From contig NZ_SEUI01000001.1 of assembly GCF_008370255.1 (NCBI RefSeq), positions 1,075,905 through 1,139,904 on the forward strand: DNA of 64,000 bases, read 5' to 3'. Below the pieces are notes generated by a model, which did not search any database, was not told the DNA's origin, and saw only the letters and a program-made list of their open reading frames with translations. Numbering within the stretch: the stretch's first letter is position 1; each line of letters begins with the position of its first letter. Below are positions 1 to 10,197 of this stretch, piece by piece. The position numbers and the translations under genes were made by a program. The DNA is from Pseudoalteromonas sp. FUC4 (GTDB taxonomy: Bacteria > Pseudomonadota > Gammaproteobacteria > Enterobacterales > Alteromonadaceae).

Positions 1-1098
1 AAATTTTACCGGAAGCTCTATACCCGCCAATAAGTTTAAGCCCACTAATGCAAGTAGCTCATTTATATATAAACTAAATATTACACCTAAAAATGCGCCT
101 ATTGCAGTACCAATTACGCCGTTATATAAGCCTTGCACCATAAACACTTTTTGCACTTGCGAAGGCGTTAAACCTAACGTTTGTAGTATGGCTACTTCAC
201 CTTGCTTTTCGCTTACCATCATGGTTAATGCCGATACAATATTAAATACAGCCACCAATACAATGAGGGCAAGCAATATAGACATAATGCGCTTTTCCAT
301 AGCAACGGCTGCAAATAGAGTACCTTGGGTACTACGCCAATCACTGTAATTGTGATCTTGTAGAATACGTTGGCTTGCTTCAATAAATTCATCTAGCTCG
401 AAAGGTTCGTGCAATGAAACACTTAAATTTGGGGCGGTGTTTTTATCCAGCTTTAATACCCGTTGTAGCGAAGCGCCACTCGTAAACGCAAGTGCCATAT
501 CTATCTCAGATCCGGTTTCGTATATTGCGGCAACTTTAAATAAACGCTGGCTAGGTAATCGCCCAAGGGGTGTATACGTTGAAGCATTAGGCATAATAAC
601 GCGAAGCTTATCACCCACGCTAACGCCTAATTTACGGCTCAAATAACGGCTTATAGCAATGTTGTAATTTTTGTTTAATACCGCTTTCCAATCGCCTTGC
701 ACTATTTTATCGGTAATTTTATACAAAGAACCGCTATAGTTATAAAGGCCTTGCAGCAAAACGCCGTGCAAGTCTTTATTCGTTTGCAAGATAGCTTCGC
801 CGTGGCGATACAAGCTTACATGATCAACATAAGGAGATTGTTCGAGATCGGTTTTAAGGTTGCCCATTTGGGTGGCAGTGTTTTTACCTGCGCTAACTTC
901 AACATGCGGAATAAGTCCAAGCATATTGGTTTTTAGGCTATTTTCAAACCCGTTCATTACACTGCTTACCGTGAATAATGCCATTAAACCAATAGCGATA
1001 CCGGCAATAGAAAAAAACGAAATAAACGATATAAACGCATTTCCTTTAGAGGAGCGACTATATCTAAGCCCTATAAATAAGCTAACCGGTTGAAACAT
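1..1098 (-). CDS. lolC: LolC/LolE-family lipoprotein-releasing ABC permease, cut by window edge
   Basis: Inner-membrane permease subunit of LolCDE, which extracts outer-membrane lipoproteins and hands them to LolA. The frame is open from the ATG at 1098 to base 1, giving 366 residues; the family is near 400, so only the C-terminal tail is missing. The N-terminus MFQPVSLFIGLRY followed by a membrane segment and VMNGFE matches LolC more closely than LolE. A long periplasmic stretch follows, then the FtsX-like membrane region (AVFNIVSALTMMVSEKQGEVAIL and a later LGLTPSQVQ coupling segment). lolD would be expected beyond the left edge. LolE or a merged LolF-type permease is the alternative. Confidence 0.88.
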   Translation of the reverse strand, partial: MFQPVSLFIGLRYSRSSKGNAFISFISFFSIAGIAIGLMALFTVSSVMNGFENSLKTNMLGLIPHVEVSAGKNTATQMGNLKTDLEQSPYVDHVSLYRHGEAILQTNKDLHGVLLQGLYNYSGSLYKITDKIVQGDWKAVLNKNYNIAISRYLSRKLGVSVGDKLRVIMPNASTYTPLGRLPSQRLFKVAAIYETGSEIDMALAFTSGASLQRVLKLDKNTAPNLSVSLHEPFELDEFIEASQRILQDHNYSDWRSTQGTLFAAVAMEKRIMSILLALIVLVAVFNIVSALTMMVSEKQGEVAILQTLGLTPSQVQKVFMVQGLYNGVIGTAIGAFLGVIFSLYINELLALVGLNLLAGIELPVKF

Positions 1099-1245
1099 AT
1101 TATTTTTAACACTTATCGTAAAAGTATTGAGCAATAGTAGCACGAAAAAAGTGCCTTTGGGTATGGCGTAAAATGTAAGAAATAATTTATAAATCTGATA
1201 CTTGGCTATATTTACAGCAATACATGTTTAACCATTAATTCGCGG

Positions 1246-2118
1246 TTAAGTTTTCAGCCCTTTAACTAAATAATCGAGCAATACCCGTACATTAGTGGCC
1301 ACAAACTGCCTTGGTGGATATACGCCCCACACCCCTTCTTGCTGTGGTTGATAGGGTGTTAAAATAGGCACCAATTGCCCTGAGTTAATTTCGTTTTCAA
1401 TGTAGTAGTCTGGGAGCTGCACAATACCAAGCCCCTTTTTTGCGCCATCCACCAGTGCCCAACCACTATTACACTGTAGCCGCCCTGCTATTTTAATGTG
1501 TTTATCGCGCCCATTTTCGTTTACGCGCCAGTAGCTACTATTCCCAATTAAACATTCATGGCTGTTTAGCTCACCTAAAGTATGCGGTTCACCAAATCGC
1601 GTTAAATACTGTGGTGCCGCGCACATTATAAAACGCCGAGCACTTAACCTACGTGCTTTTAAGCTCGAATCTTTTAAGTGCCCTAGCCTTATGGCTAAAT
1701 CAAATCCGCCCTCTAATAAGTTTTCTTGTTCGTTACTTAGTGTGGCAACAACTTCGACCTCGGGATGATCCTTCATAAAATTATGCACTATGGGCATAAT
1801 AAAGCTCTCTCCGTACATAACTGGTGCTGTGAGCTTAATTTTACCTTTAGGTGTACTTTGTTGCTGAGCAAGGCCTTGAGTTGCCTCGTCCATAGCGTGT
1901 TGTAAGTGCTTTATTTGATGTAAGTACACTTCGCCTTCTTTGGTTAAAACCACTTTACGAGTAGTACGAGTTAATAGTTGCGTATTTAAACGTTGCTCAA
2001 GCGCTGTTACATGGCGGCTAATATGCGCAACCGAAAGCCCAAGCATTTTTGCAGCCGCTGTAAAGCTTCCCTCTTCACCAACCGCTATAAACTCATCAAT
2101 TCCATCCCAACGCGCCAT
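1246..2118 (-). CDS. LysR-family transcriptional regulator
   Basis: DNA-binding regulator with an N-terminal winged helix-turn-helix (FIAVGEEGSFTAAAKMLGLS, about residues 9-28) and a periplasmic-binding-protein-like effector domain. I start it at the ATG at 2118 (MARWDGIDEF, 290 aa), the usual LysR N-terminus; the frame extends to 2199 but would add an unlikely hydrophobic leader. It is divergent from frmA with about 130 bp between starts, so it is a good candidate regulator of the formaldehyde operon. That role is inferred from position; the inducer is unknown. Confidence 0.88.
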   Translation of the reverse strand: MARWDGIDEFIAVGEEGSFTAAAKMLGLSVAHISRHVTALEQRLNTQLLTRTTRKVVLTKEGEVYLHQIKHLQHAMDEATQGLAQQQSTPKGKIKLTAPVMYGESFIMPIVHNFMKDHPEVEVVATLSNEQENLLEGGFDLAIRLGHLKDSSLKARRLSARRFIMCAAPQYLTRFGEPHTLGELNSHECLIGNSSYWRVNENGRDKHIKIAGRLQCNSGWALVDGAKKGLGIVQLPDYYIENEINSGQLVPILTPYQPQQEGVWGVYPPRQFVATNVRVLLDYLVKGLKT

Positions 2119-2230
2119 TATTACCATACTGTAAAAGTGTTTTAATAAAATTGAGATTATCATTATTTGAGAAACAAATACAATAAGCTCATCACCCAAG
2201 CAAATTGGGTCTACAATTATTTTTTAATAG

Positions 2231-3373
<1,143 letters not shown>

Positions 3374-3398
3374 TATTTGCTTAAATACGTTTAATAAT

Positions 3399-3429
3399 AA
3401 GCCGTAATACTTTTAAGTTTACGGCTTTT
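3399..3429 (+). promoter_or_regulatory. Hairpin just upstream of the frmB ribosome site
   Basis: A 9-bp stem, AAGCCGTAA (3399-3407) with TTACGGCTT (3419-3427), is followed by TTTTAAGGATTAAGT and the frmB ATG. It resembles a weak terminator or attenuator within the frmA-frmB transcript and lies directly against the AAGGA ribosome site. Function is inference. Confidence 0.4.
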
Positions 3430-3440
3430 AAGGATTAAGT

Positions 3441-4283
3441 ATGTTAGAAAATATTTCAAGTGTAAAAGTGTCTGGCGGTTGGCATAAGCAATATACCCAC
3501 AGCTCGCAAAGTACACATTGTACTATGCGCTTTGCCGTATTTTTACCACCTGGCGCAAGTGAAGCAAATAAAGTACCGGTACTTTATTGGTTATCGGGTT
3601 TAACCTGTACCGACGAAAATTTTATGCAAAAAGCCGGTGCATTTAAAAAAGCGGCAGAGCTGGGTATTGCTATTGTAGCGCCTGACACCAGCCCACGCGG
3701 CGAAAACGTACCCAATGAAGACGCTTACGACTTTGCACAAGGCGCAGGCTTTTACGTAAATGCCACGCAAGCTCCTTACAACACTCATTTTAATATGTAC
3801 GATTATGTTGTTAATGAGTTACCAGCATTGATTGAACAACATTTTCCAATAACAAGCACAAAAGCAATTAGTGGTCACTCTATGGGCGGGCACGGTGCAT
3901 TAATGGTTGCACTTAAAAACCCGACAGCGTTTGTAAGTGCCTCGGCTTTTAGCCCTATTGTAAATCCGGTTGAATGCCCTTGGGGTGTAAAAGCATTTAC
4001 TGGTTATTTAGGAAATGATAAAGCGCTTTGGGCACAATATGACAGCTGCGAGCTGATGAAAAATGCAGAGCCAACTAATTACTTACCTATGTTAGTAAGC
4101 CAAGGCGATGCTGATGGCTTTTTACAAGAGCAACTTAAGCCAGAAAACTTAGTCGCTATTGCTGATAAAAAAGGCTACCCGCTTACACTTGAAATGCAAG
4201 CAGGCTACGATCATAGCTACTTTTTTATAAGCAGCTTTATTGACCAACACTTATTATTTCATCATCAGTTTTTAACTGCATAG
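3441..4283 (+). CDS. frmB: S-formylglutathione hydrolase
   Basis: Alpha/beta hydrolase that splits S-formylglutathione into formate and glutathione, the second step of glutathione-dependent formaldehyde detoxification in the cytoplasm. The nucleophile elbow GHSMGGHGAL gives Ser147; Asp225 (in QGDADGFL) and His258 (in GYDHSYFF) complete the expected triad. At 280 aa it is full length for the FrmB/esterase D family. An AAGGA ribosome site is 8 bases before the ATG. Its last 47 bases overlap, on the other strand, the end of a small lipoprotein gene. Confidence 0.95.
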   Translation: MLENISSVKVSGGWHKQYTHSSQSTHCTMRFAVFLPPGASEANKVPVLYWLSGLTCTDENFMQKAGAFKKAAELGIAIVAPDTSPRGENVPNEDAYDFAQGAGFYVNATQAPYNTHFNMYDYVVNELPALIEQHFPITSTKAISGHSMGGHGALMVALKNPTAFVSASAFSPIVNPVECPWGVKAFTGYLGNDKALWAQYDSCELMKNAEPTNYLPMLVSQGDADGFLQEQLKPENLVAIADKKGYPLTLEMQAGYDHSYFFISSFIDQHLLFHHQFLTA

Positions 4284-4575
4284 GCTCATTAGTGTGTAGG
4301 GATGACTTTTCTACCTCTACACACTCTTTCAATACTTTACTCACTTGCCTGCATACTTGTACCGTATTGTTATTGCCCTTACCTTTAATAAATTCAAGTA
4401 TAGCCATATCGGCTTCAGCACCGAGTTTAGTAAAGCTAAAACCCTCTTTATCTTTTACAACTGGCCCCACATTTACTGGGCCAGGTTGAGAGCGCGCTGC
4501 CCCATCTAAAATTATACCCGCAGCAGCGCAACCAATTAATACATTTGAAAATAAAATAATCAATAAAATACGCAT
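4237..4575 (-). CDS. Small predicted lipoprotein, unknown function
   Basis: A 112-residue protein starting at the ATG at 4575, preceded by GTGGGG at good spacing. The N-terminus MRILLIILFSNVLIGC is a lipoprotein signal peptide with lipobox L-I-G-C, so Cys16 should be lipidated. The mature part is hydrophilic, with two further cysteines (VCRQV and KECVE) that could pair in the periplasm. I recognise no family. The gene converges on frmB and overlaps it by 47 bp, which is compact but allowed. Confidence 0.65.
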   Translation of the reverse strand: MRILLIILFSNVLIGCAAAGIILDGAARSQPGPVNVGPVVKDKEGFSFTKLGAEADMAILEFIKGKGNNNTVQVCRQVSKVLKECVEVEKSSLHTNEPMQLKTDDEIISVGQ

Positions 4576-4647
4576 TATTAACCCCACCAATATAATTACC
4601 TAAATTATATACAATTTTAAAAATAGCATTGTAAAAAAATGTAAGCC

Positions 4648-6165
4648 TTAGTGCTTAAATTCACGTATGAACTCTTTAATAAAACCAATTAATTGCAATA
4701 TAAATATAATTAAAAAAGGAAGCGCGCCAATAATAGCAACGCTTCTGTTTAATGGTTCATTGTTTTGTATTAACAAAACAAAAGCGCATAAACCTAGTGC
4801 AAACGACCAAGCATACAAGCTCCATGTTTGAGCTTCACTTGCACCACTTAATTGGCGAATAACCAAAACAGCAGAGTCTGCTGATGTGGCTACAAAAATG
4901 AGTAACAGCAATAAACTTGACCAAATCAATAAACCGCCTTGCCACCCTAATTGCTCGAAAAATACAAACAGCCCTTGCGTATAATCGACTTTAATAGCCG
5001 CTAAAATCCCTGCATTGTGCGTTTGATCCCACGAAATTGCAGAGCCCGAAAACACACTAAACCATATAATAGTCACAAAGGTTGGTACAAATACAACACC
5101 TACAATATATTGCCAAACCGGCCGTCCTTGGCTAATTTTTGCCAAAAACACACCAACAAACGGGCCCCAAGCTAACCACCAAAAATAGTAATTGTATGTC
5201 CAACCTGCTGCCCATGCGGGGTCATTGAGTACGCTTTCAAACTGCCATGTACCTGTGGTTATAAGCTGAATGTAATCCCATGTACCCCCTATCGCTATGT
5301 CTATAATTGGCTTTATAGGCACAAAAATTAATAGCCATACTATAAGCGCAAATGCTAAAAACACATTAAACTTACTAAGAGTTTGAATTCCTTTTTTAAG
5401 CCCCAACTTTGCCGAAATGGTATAGAGCAGCGCAATTAAAAAAATAATAATAAACCCCGAAAATAAAGCAGACTCAACCCCTAGCTCAAGCTCGAGCCCT
5501 TTACGCAGTAATAAAGTTGAATTAGCAATTGTGCCCACCACACCAAAAAATATTGCAAGTATGGCAATTAACTTAATGCTAAAGCTCAGCTGTAACTGCC
5601 AAGCCCGATTAATAACGCCTTTAGTTGCACTGATCGCAGGAGCACTAATATCGCCCGCTTTGCCACTATTGCCAGTAAGCCCACCTAATACCAAGCCAAA
5701 TACCGCATAGAGCGCCCATGCATGCGCGCCCCAATTTACTAAGGTAAGCGCCAAACCACTTGTTTGATGGTTTGAATACAAGCTTTGCTTCAAAGGCGAG
5801 TTAACCGTGTGTAGTGCAGGCTCTGCTACTCCCCAAAATATAAGCCCTGAGCCCATCCCTGCTGCAAACAACATAGAAAGCCAACCAGAGGTACTAAACT
5901 CAACAAGTGCTTGCGATCCTCCTATTTTTCGTTGCCCTAATGGGCTTACAGCAATAGCTATCACAAAAAAAAGTAACAAGTTTACCAATATAAAAAATGG
6001 CGACCCTAAATAACCTAAAATTTTATTAATGGTAGGTTGTAAGTGATCTGTGAGAAATTCAGGAAATAAAAAAGCAAAAACAGATAACCCAGCGCAAAAT
6101 AGTAACGCTGTTTTTTCAAGTTTAGTCGTTGTGATTAATGTTTTATTTAAAGGCAAAAGGTTCAC
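4648..6165 (-). CDS. BCCT-family betaine/choline/carnitine-type transporter
   Basis: Secondary transporter of 505 residues with about 12 membrane helices, for a quaternary-amine or related zwitterion such as glycine betaine, choline or DMSP; the substrate cannot be read from sequence. The aromatic stretch WWLAWGPFVGVFLAKISQGR near residues 325-345 is the BCCT signature. The start appears to be GTG at 6165 with a weak ribosome site. The N- and C-terminal tails are short, so it lacks the long regulatory C-terminal extension of BetP-type osmosensors. It is divergent from an MgtC/SapB gene. Confidence 0.92.
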   Translation of the reverse strand: MNLLPLNKTLITTTKLEKTALLFCAGLSVFAFLFPEFLTDHLQPTINKILGYLGSPFFILVNLLLFFVIAIAVSPLGQRKIGGSQALVEFSTSGWLSMLFAAGMGSGLIFWGVAEPALHTVNSPLKQSLYSNHQTSGLALTLVNWGAHAWALYAVFGLVLGGLTGNSGKAGDISAPAISATKGVINRAWQLQLSFSIKLIAILAIFFGVVGTIANSTLLLRKGLELELGVESALFSGFIIIFLIALLYTISAKLGLKKGIQTLSKFNVFLAFALIVWLLIFVPIKPIIDIAIGGTWDYIQLITTGTWQFESVLNDPAWAAGWTYNYYFWWLAWGPFVGVFLAKISQGRPVWQYIVGVVFVPTFVTIIWFSVFSGSAISWDQTHNAGILAAIKVDYTQGLFVFFEQLGWQGGLLIWSSLLLLLIFVATSADSAVLVIRQLSGASEAQTWSLYAWSFALGLCAFVLLIQNNEPLNRSVAIIGALPFLIIFILQLIGFIKEFIREFKH

Positions 6166-6378
6166 ATAGTCGTCTTTAAGGCATGATAAAAGAATACGAG
6201 GCTTTAAAACTCAGATCAAATTAACTATTGCGTAAAATAGTAATAAAAACATGTAAAAGTTTCCTCAATAATTTTTATTAAACACAGCCTCCTACAATAA
6301 ACCATTGATTATTAACTATTTATGCTATGGCCCACTGTTTGCTTATTATTAACAAATTTAACCCGCATAGGCTCAATA

Positions 6379-6795
6379 ATGGAAATTGATTTACAGTGGA
6401 ATGAAATCATCGATAACTTAATACACTTAGGTATTGCATACCTACTTGCGCTACCTATGGCTTACGACAGAGAACGAAGCCATGATGGTGCAGGCCTTCG
6501 TACTTTTCCTCTTGTTGCTGTTGCATCGTGTGGGTATGCATTAATAGCTATGTCGGTTTTAGATGGCGCAGAAGCTCAATCTAAAATGTTGCAAGGTATC
6601 ATTACTGGTATTGGTTTTATTGGCGGTGGCGCAATTTTGAAAAATAACAAATCAACCTCAGGAACAGCAACCGCAGCAAGTATTTGGAATATGGGCTTAA
6701 TTGGTATAGCTGTAGCCTATAGCCGCTACGAAATAGCTATTTTGCTTGCCGTTATTAATTTTATAACGCTAAGGTATGTAAAAAAGTTTAAATAG
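6379..6795 (+). CDS. MgtC/SapB-family membrane protein (first copy)
   Basis: A 138-residue inner-membrane protein. The start at 6379 (MEIDLQWNEI) is chosen because TAGG lies upstream and the extra N-terminus from 6322 is not MgtC-like. The family motifs are present: an early RERSHDGAGLRTFPLVA segment, then GIITGIGFIGGGAILK and TAASIWNMGLIGIA, with four to five membrane helices. It lacks the C-terminal ACT-like domain of virulence MgtC. MgtC proteins modulate membrane ATP synthase or ion homeostasis in pathogens; the role here is unknown. A second homologue sits at 11263-11775. Confidence 0.85.
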   Translation: MEIDLQWNEIIDNLIHLGIAYLLALPMAYDRERSHDGAGLRTFPLVAVASCGYALIAMSVLDGAEAQSKMLQGIITGIGFIGGGAILKNNKSTSGTATAASIWNMGLIGIAVAYSRYEIAILLAVINFITLRYVKKFK

Positions 6796-6901
6796 CTTTT
6801 AATGAAGCTATTACACAGTCGAGGCATGAGCAACCAAACTCGCACACTGATACTATATAACATATAATACACGCAAATTTTATAACATGTTTTGAACCTA
6901 A

Positions 6902-8086
6902 ATGTCGGACTCAGCTTTAACACCTCGATTACATCATATTGATTTACTTCGGGGTATTATCATTATATTCATGGTTATAGACCATGGCATGTACTATTGC
7001 CTAAACTACTCAGTAACCGATCCGATGACCATTCCAGGTACTGATACTCTCACCTTTTTTACGCGTTTTGTATCTCATTTTTGCGCGCCACTTTTTGTAT
7101 TCTTAGCAGGCCTATCTGCGGCTATAACAGAGCATAAATATGTATCCACTAAAGCATTTTCACAGAGCTTAATTATTCGTGGTTTAGTGCTAATTTTGTT
7201 TGAATTTACTATTGTTTCGTGGTCTTGGAGCTTTAACCCATTATACCCAATGCTATACGCACAAGTTATTTGGGCAATCGGCTGGGGGTTTGTAATATTA
7301 GGTCTTTTGCGTTTACTAGGCATCTATGCCGTTTTTATAGCAGACTTATTACTCGTGTTTGGGCATAATGTGTTTGATGGTATAAACTTTGAGCCTAATA
7401 CATTTGCACACACTGTTTGGTCTATAGCTCATCAAAAAAATGTACTTGATCTCCCTTTTGATTTTCAAATTAGAACAACCTACCCAGTGGCCCCCATTGT
7501 TGGCTTAATGGCATTGGCATATTGCGCTGGTGTTTATTACAAAGCGCAACAATACAGTAAAAAAGTAATGAATCACGCATTGTTATTAGGGGTTACTTGC
7601 CTTGCGCTTTATGGCATTTTGCGTGGATTTAACTTATACGGTGATACATCACAATTTGCTATACATACAAGCACATTGCTCACTGTTATGTCGTTTCTAA
7701 ACCCAACAAAGTATCCACTTTCGCTGCAGTTTATGTTACTTACAGTTGGCCTTGGACTTATTTCTTTAAAGGCATTAAGTGGTTTAAAAACCGATTTTTC
7801 GCATAACTTTTTACAAGTACTGGGTAAAACAAGTATGTTTTCATACCTTGTGCATTTGTATTTATTACATGCTATTGCTTGGTTACTTATACCTATTCTT
7901 GGCTTTAATTTTAGCGATATGACCTACGCAGATACTCTCGTTGGTTTGCCTGAAGGTTATGGCATGAGTTACACGGCAACACTTTTATTTATAGGCGTTG
8001 TTATTGGCCTAACAACCCTACTCGCTAAGCGCTATATTGGCTGGAAGCGAAATAACAAACACAGCTTAATTGCTAAATATATATAG
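6902..8086 (+). CDS. DUF1624/HGSNAT-like multi-pass membrane protein
   Basis: A 394-residue integral membrane protein with roughly ten helices. The first segment, HHIDLLRGIIIIFMVIDHGM, has the R-G and D-H pairs shared by DUF1624 proteins and the heparan-alpha-glucosaminide N-acetyltransferase catalytic domain; FVSHFCAPLFVFLAGLSAA is the next conserved helix. Such proteins may move acetyl groups from cytoplasmic acetyl-CoA across the membrane to a sugar, but no substrate is indicated here. It stands alone, facing the end of fabY. Confidence 0.75.
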   Translation: MSDSALTPRLHHIDLLRGIIIIFMVIDHGMYYCLNYSVTDPMTIPGTDTLTFFTRFVSHFCAPLFVFLAGLSAAITEHKYVSTKAFSQSLIIRGLVLILFEFTIVSWSWSFNPLYPMLYAQVIWAIGWGFVILGLLRLLGIYAVFIADLLLVFGHNVFDGINFEPNTFAHTVWSIAHQKNVLDLPFDFQIRTTYPVAPIVGLMALAYCAGVYYKAQQYSKKVMNHALLLGVTCLALYGILRGFNLYGDTSQFAIHTSTLLTVMSFLNPTKYPLSLQFMLLTVGLGLISLKALSGLKTDFSHNFLQVLGKTSMFSYLVHLYLLHAIAWLLIPILGFNFSDMTYADTLVGLPEGYGMSYTATLLFIGVVIGLTTLLAKRYIGWKRNNKHSLIAKYI

Positions 8087-8118
8087 CGTTTATACAAGTT
8101 AGCATCAAATAATAGACA

Positions 8119-8145
8119 TTAAAAAAGGCGCTTAAAAAGCGCCTT
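8119..8145 (-). terminator. Intrinsic terminator of fabY
   Basis: Read on the minus strand, a 9-bp perfect stem (8125-8133 with 8137-8145) is followed by a run of T. It lies about 20 bases beyond the fabY stop. Confidence 0.8.
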
Positions 8146-8163
8146 GCTAACAAGTATGTGTGC

Positions 8164-10071
8164 TTAAAACATATCTTGATAGGAGTTTGTTGTGCTAAAC
8201 GTAATTGCTTTTTCAAAGCCTGGTAACTGAATACTTTGCTCGTCTATTACAATGTCGTTGTCGTCAATAAGTCCGTCGCCAAAGCGATAAATAAGCTCGT
8301 AATGGCCTAAATCTGCTTGCGTTTGATACGTTTTCTGCGAAGCGCTAACCACACTATTTTTCTGTGTGTAACTAGTCATAACATCATCGCCATGGCGCTT
8401 AGCAAGCATTTGCATTGTCACTTTTGGTGAAAGTACAGTCGCTGTTGCATTGTTTCCGCCAAAGCCTTTTGAATTTATAAAAGCAATATCCATATCAGCG
8501 CATTCGTAATGGCTATTACGAATATCAAGATGATCGCTATAAACATCATCAGCCACTTTATCAATTGTGGTAATACCCGGCATAATATTATGACTAAATA
8601 TGCCTAACGCAATCGCTAACTGGTCACCACTTGCAGGTGCGATAGTATGGCCAACATACGCTTTTGGCGCTGTTACTTTCCAGTTATCAATAGCAAACGT
8701 TTGCGCTACTTTATGATAAATCAAAGACTCTGTTACACGATTTTGCGGTGTACTTGAGCCATGCGCTAAAATAAAGCTACGTTCTTGCAGTGCTTCTTTA
8801 CCTAATAAGCTGCTAGCAAGTGCGGCTGATTTTGCCATTGTAATATAGTTACCAGGTCCAGGTGATGTAATCGACTTCTTAACGCCATCTGCATTTACAA
8901 ACACATCTGGTACGCTGCCCATAATATCAGCGCCCAACTCAAGGGCTAAAGCATCATCCATTAAAATAGCAACTTGCGCGCCCTCACCTAATGTAAAGCC
9001 ACAGTTATCGCCAAATGGGCGGCTGCTATTACGGTAATCTGGTTCTTCATCATTTGATAAGTTATCTAAACGGCGCAAACCTTCAACGTTTGCAAGTGCA
9101 CTCATGTTACCAAAGCCTTCTACAACTTCTGGTGTAATAGCGCACTCAACACTTGCAACAACCGCAACGCGTGTACGCCCTGCTTGTATGTCATTAACCG
9201 CTGCACGTAAATTATATAAAAACGTTGCACAGGCGCCCGAAGTTGAAAATGTAGTACCTACATTGCCCGTAACATAGGCATTAATAAAATCGGTAGACAT
9301 TGTATTTAAGCCCAGTGCTAATTGCTTAGTGCTAACACGGTCGCCTTGCTGGCGCGCTTTTACTAAACCGCCTAGGCCTTTGTCGTCCATTTGGCCAATT
9401 ACAGATGCTGAATAGGTACCAATTTTATCTGGCTCTACGCTATTCATAATATGCTGCCAATCAAGCCCAGTTGATTTAATCGCATCAGTAGCTGCAAAAA
9501 TAGTGGCTTGCAAACCACGAGGCTGATAGCGGCTGTTATACATAACTGATGGATCAAACCCAGTCGGAAATTGCCCAGCAGATTTAATTGGGTTATCGCG
9601 TGTTGAGTCGTGCTTTATGTCTAAGTCGGCTGCAATAGTTACTTTAACTTTTTTGCCTTCAAGCTCTTCAACTTGCCAGCTAGCTGGAACAGGTGCAGGT
9701 AAGTCGCGAGCACGCGTTTCAAACACAATTGCGTTATCGCTTGATGCGCTCAGTGTCATTTTTTGCTGCCACGGTGTTGCGTCTGCGTCAAAGTGTTCTT
9801 TTTCAATTTTACGAATAAGTGTACCAGCAATAATTTGCTCACCAAAGCGTGCTTCTATGTCGCTTTGCTCAACATTATTACCTTGTGTATCTTGTAATTG
9901 GCCGTTTACAACGCTTACTAGATTCATCAGTGTGGCGAGGCCTAAAAATGTTTCACTGCGATCTTGAGCATTTAAACTATTTAACACGATACGGCGATAA
10001 CCTTGATGAAAAGAAGTACGGCCAGCGGCGTTAATGCCACCCATGCCTACTATAACGGGTAATGCTGTCAT
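8164..10071 (-). CDS. fabY: Beta-ketoacyl-ACP synthase, FabY class
   Basis: Condensing enzyme of fatty-acid synthesis. At 635 residues it is far longer than FabB/FabF (about 410) and matches the FabY class described in Pseudomonas aeruginosa, which starts fatty-acid synthesis from acetyl-CoA and malonyl-ACP. The thiolase-fold catalytic residues are Cys281 (TSGACATFLYNL), His437 (LAHGSSTPQN) and His475 (YVGHTIAPASGDQ), a Cys-His-His set as in FabB/F and unlike Cys-His-Asn FabH. The N-terminal 150 residues and the last 100 are extra to FabB. AAGG precedes the ATG. FabY as initiator is a family-based inference. Confidence 0.85.
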   Translation of the reverse strand: MTALPVIVGMGGINAAGRTSFHQGYRRIVLNSLNAQDRSETFLGLATLMNLVSVVNGQLQDTQGNNVEQSDIEARFGEQIIAGTLIRKIEKEHFDADATPWQQKMTLSASSDNAIVFETRARDLPAPVPASWQVEELEGKKVKVTIAADLDIKHDSTRDNPIKSAGQFPTGFDPSVMYNSRYQPRGLQATIFAATDAIKSTGLDWQHIMNSVEPDKIGTYSASVIGQMDDKGLGGLVKARQQGDRVSTKQLALGLNTMSTDFINAYVTGNVGTTFSTSGACATFLYNLRAAVNDIQAGRTRVAVVASVECAITPEVVEGFGNMSALANVEGLRRLDNLSNDEEPDYRNSSRPFGDNCGFTLGEGAQVAILMDDALALELGADIMGSVPDVFVNADGVKKSITSPGPGNYITMAKSAALASSLLGKEALQERSFILAHGSSTPQNRVTESLIYHKVAQTFAIDNWKVTAPKAYVGHTIAPASGDQLAIALGIFSHNIMPGITTIDKVADDVYSDHLDIRNSHYECADMDIAFINSKGFGGNNATATVLSPKVTMQMLAKRHGDDVMTSYTQKNSVVSASQKTYQTQADLGHYELIYRFGDGLIDDNDIVIDEQSIQLPGFEKAITFSTTNSYQDMF

Positions 10072-10197
10072 AATTTACCTTTTAGAAACGTGTTATAAGG
10101 AGAGGAGGCAGTTTAAATGGATTATGCACTATACATTGTGCTTTAATAGCCAAATATTCAGCACAAAAGGCCAAAATACACTGGTCGGAGCATTTAT

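Noticed and set aside
6791..6812. AATAGCTT...AAGCTATT hairpin after the first mgtC as a terminator
   Set aside because: Stem is AT-rich and there is no T-run on the plus strand, so the evidence is too weak.
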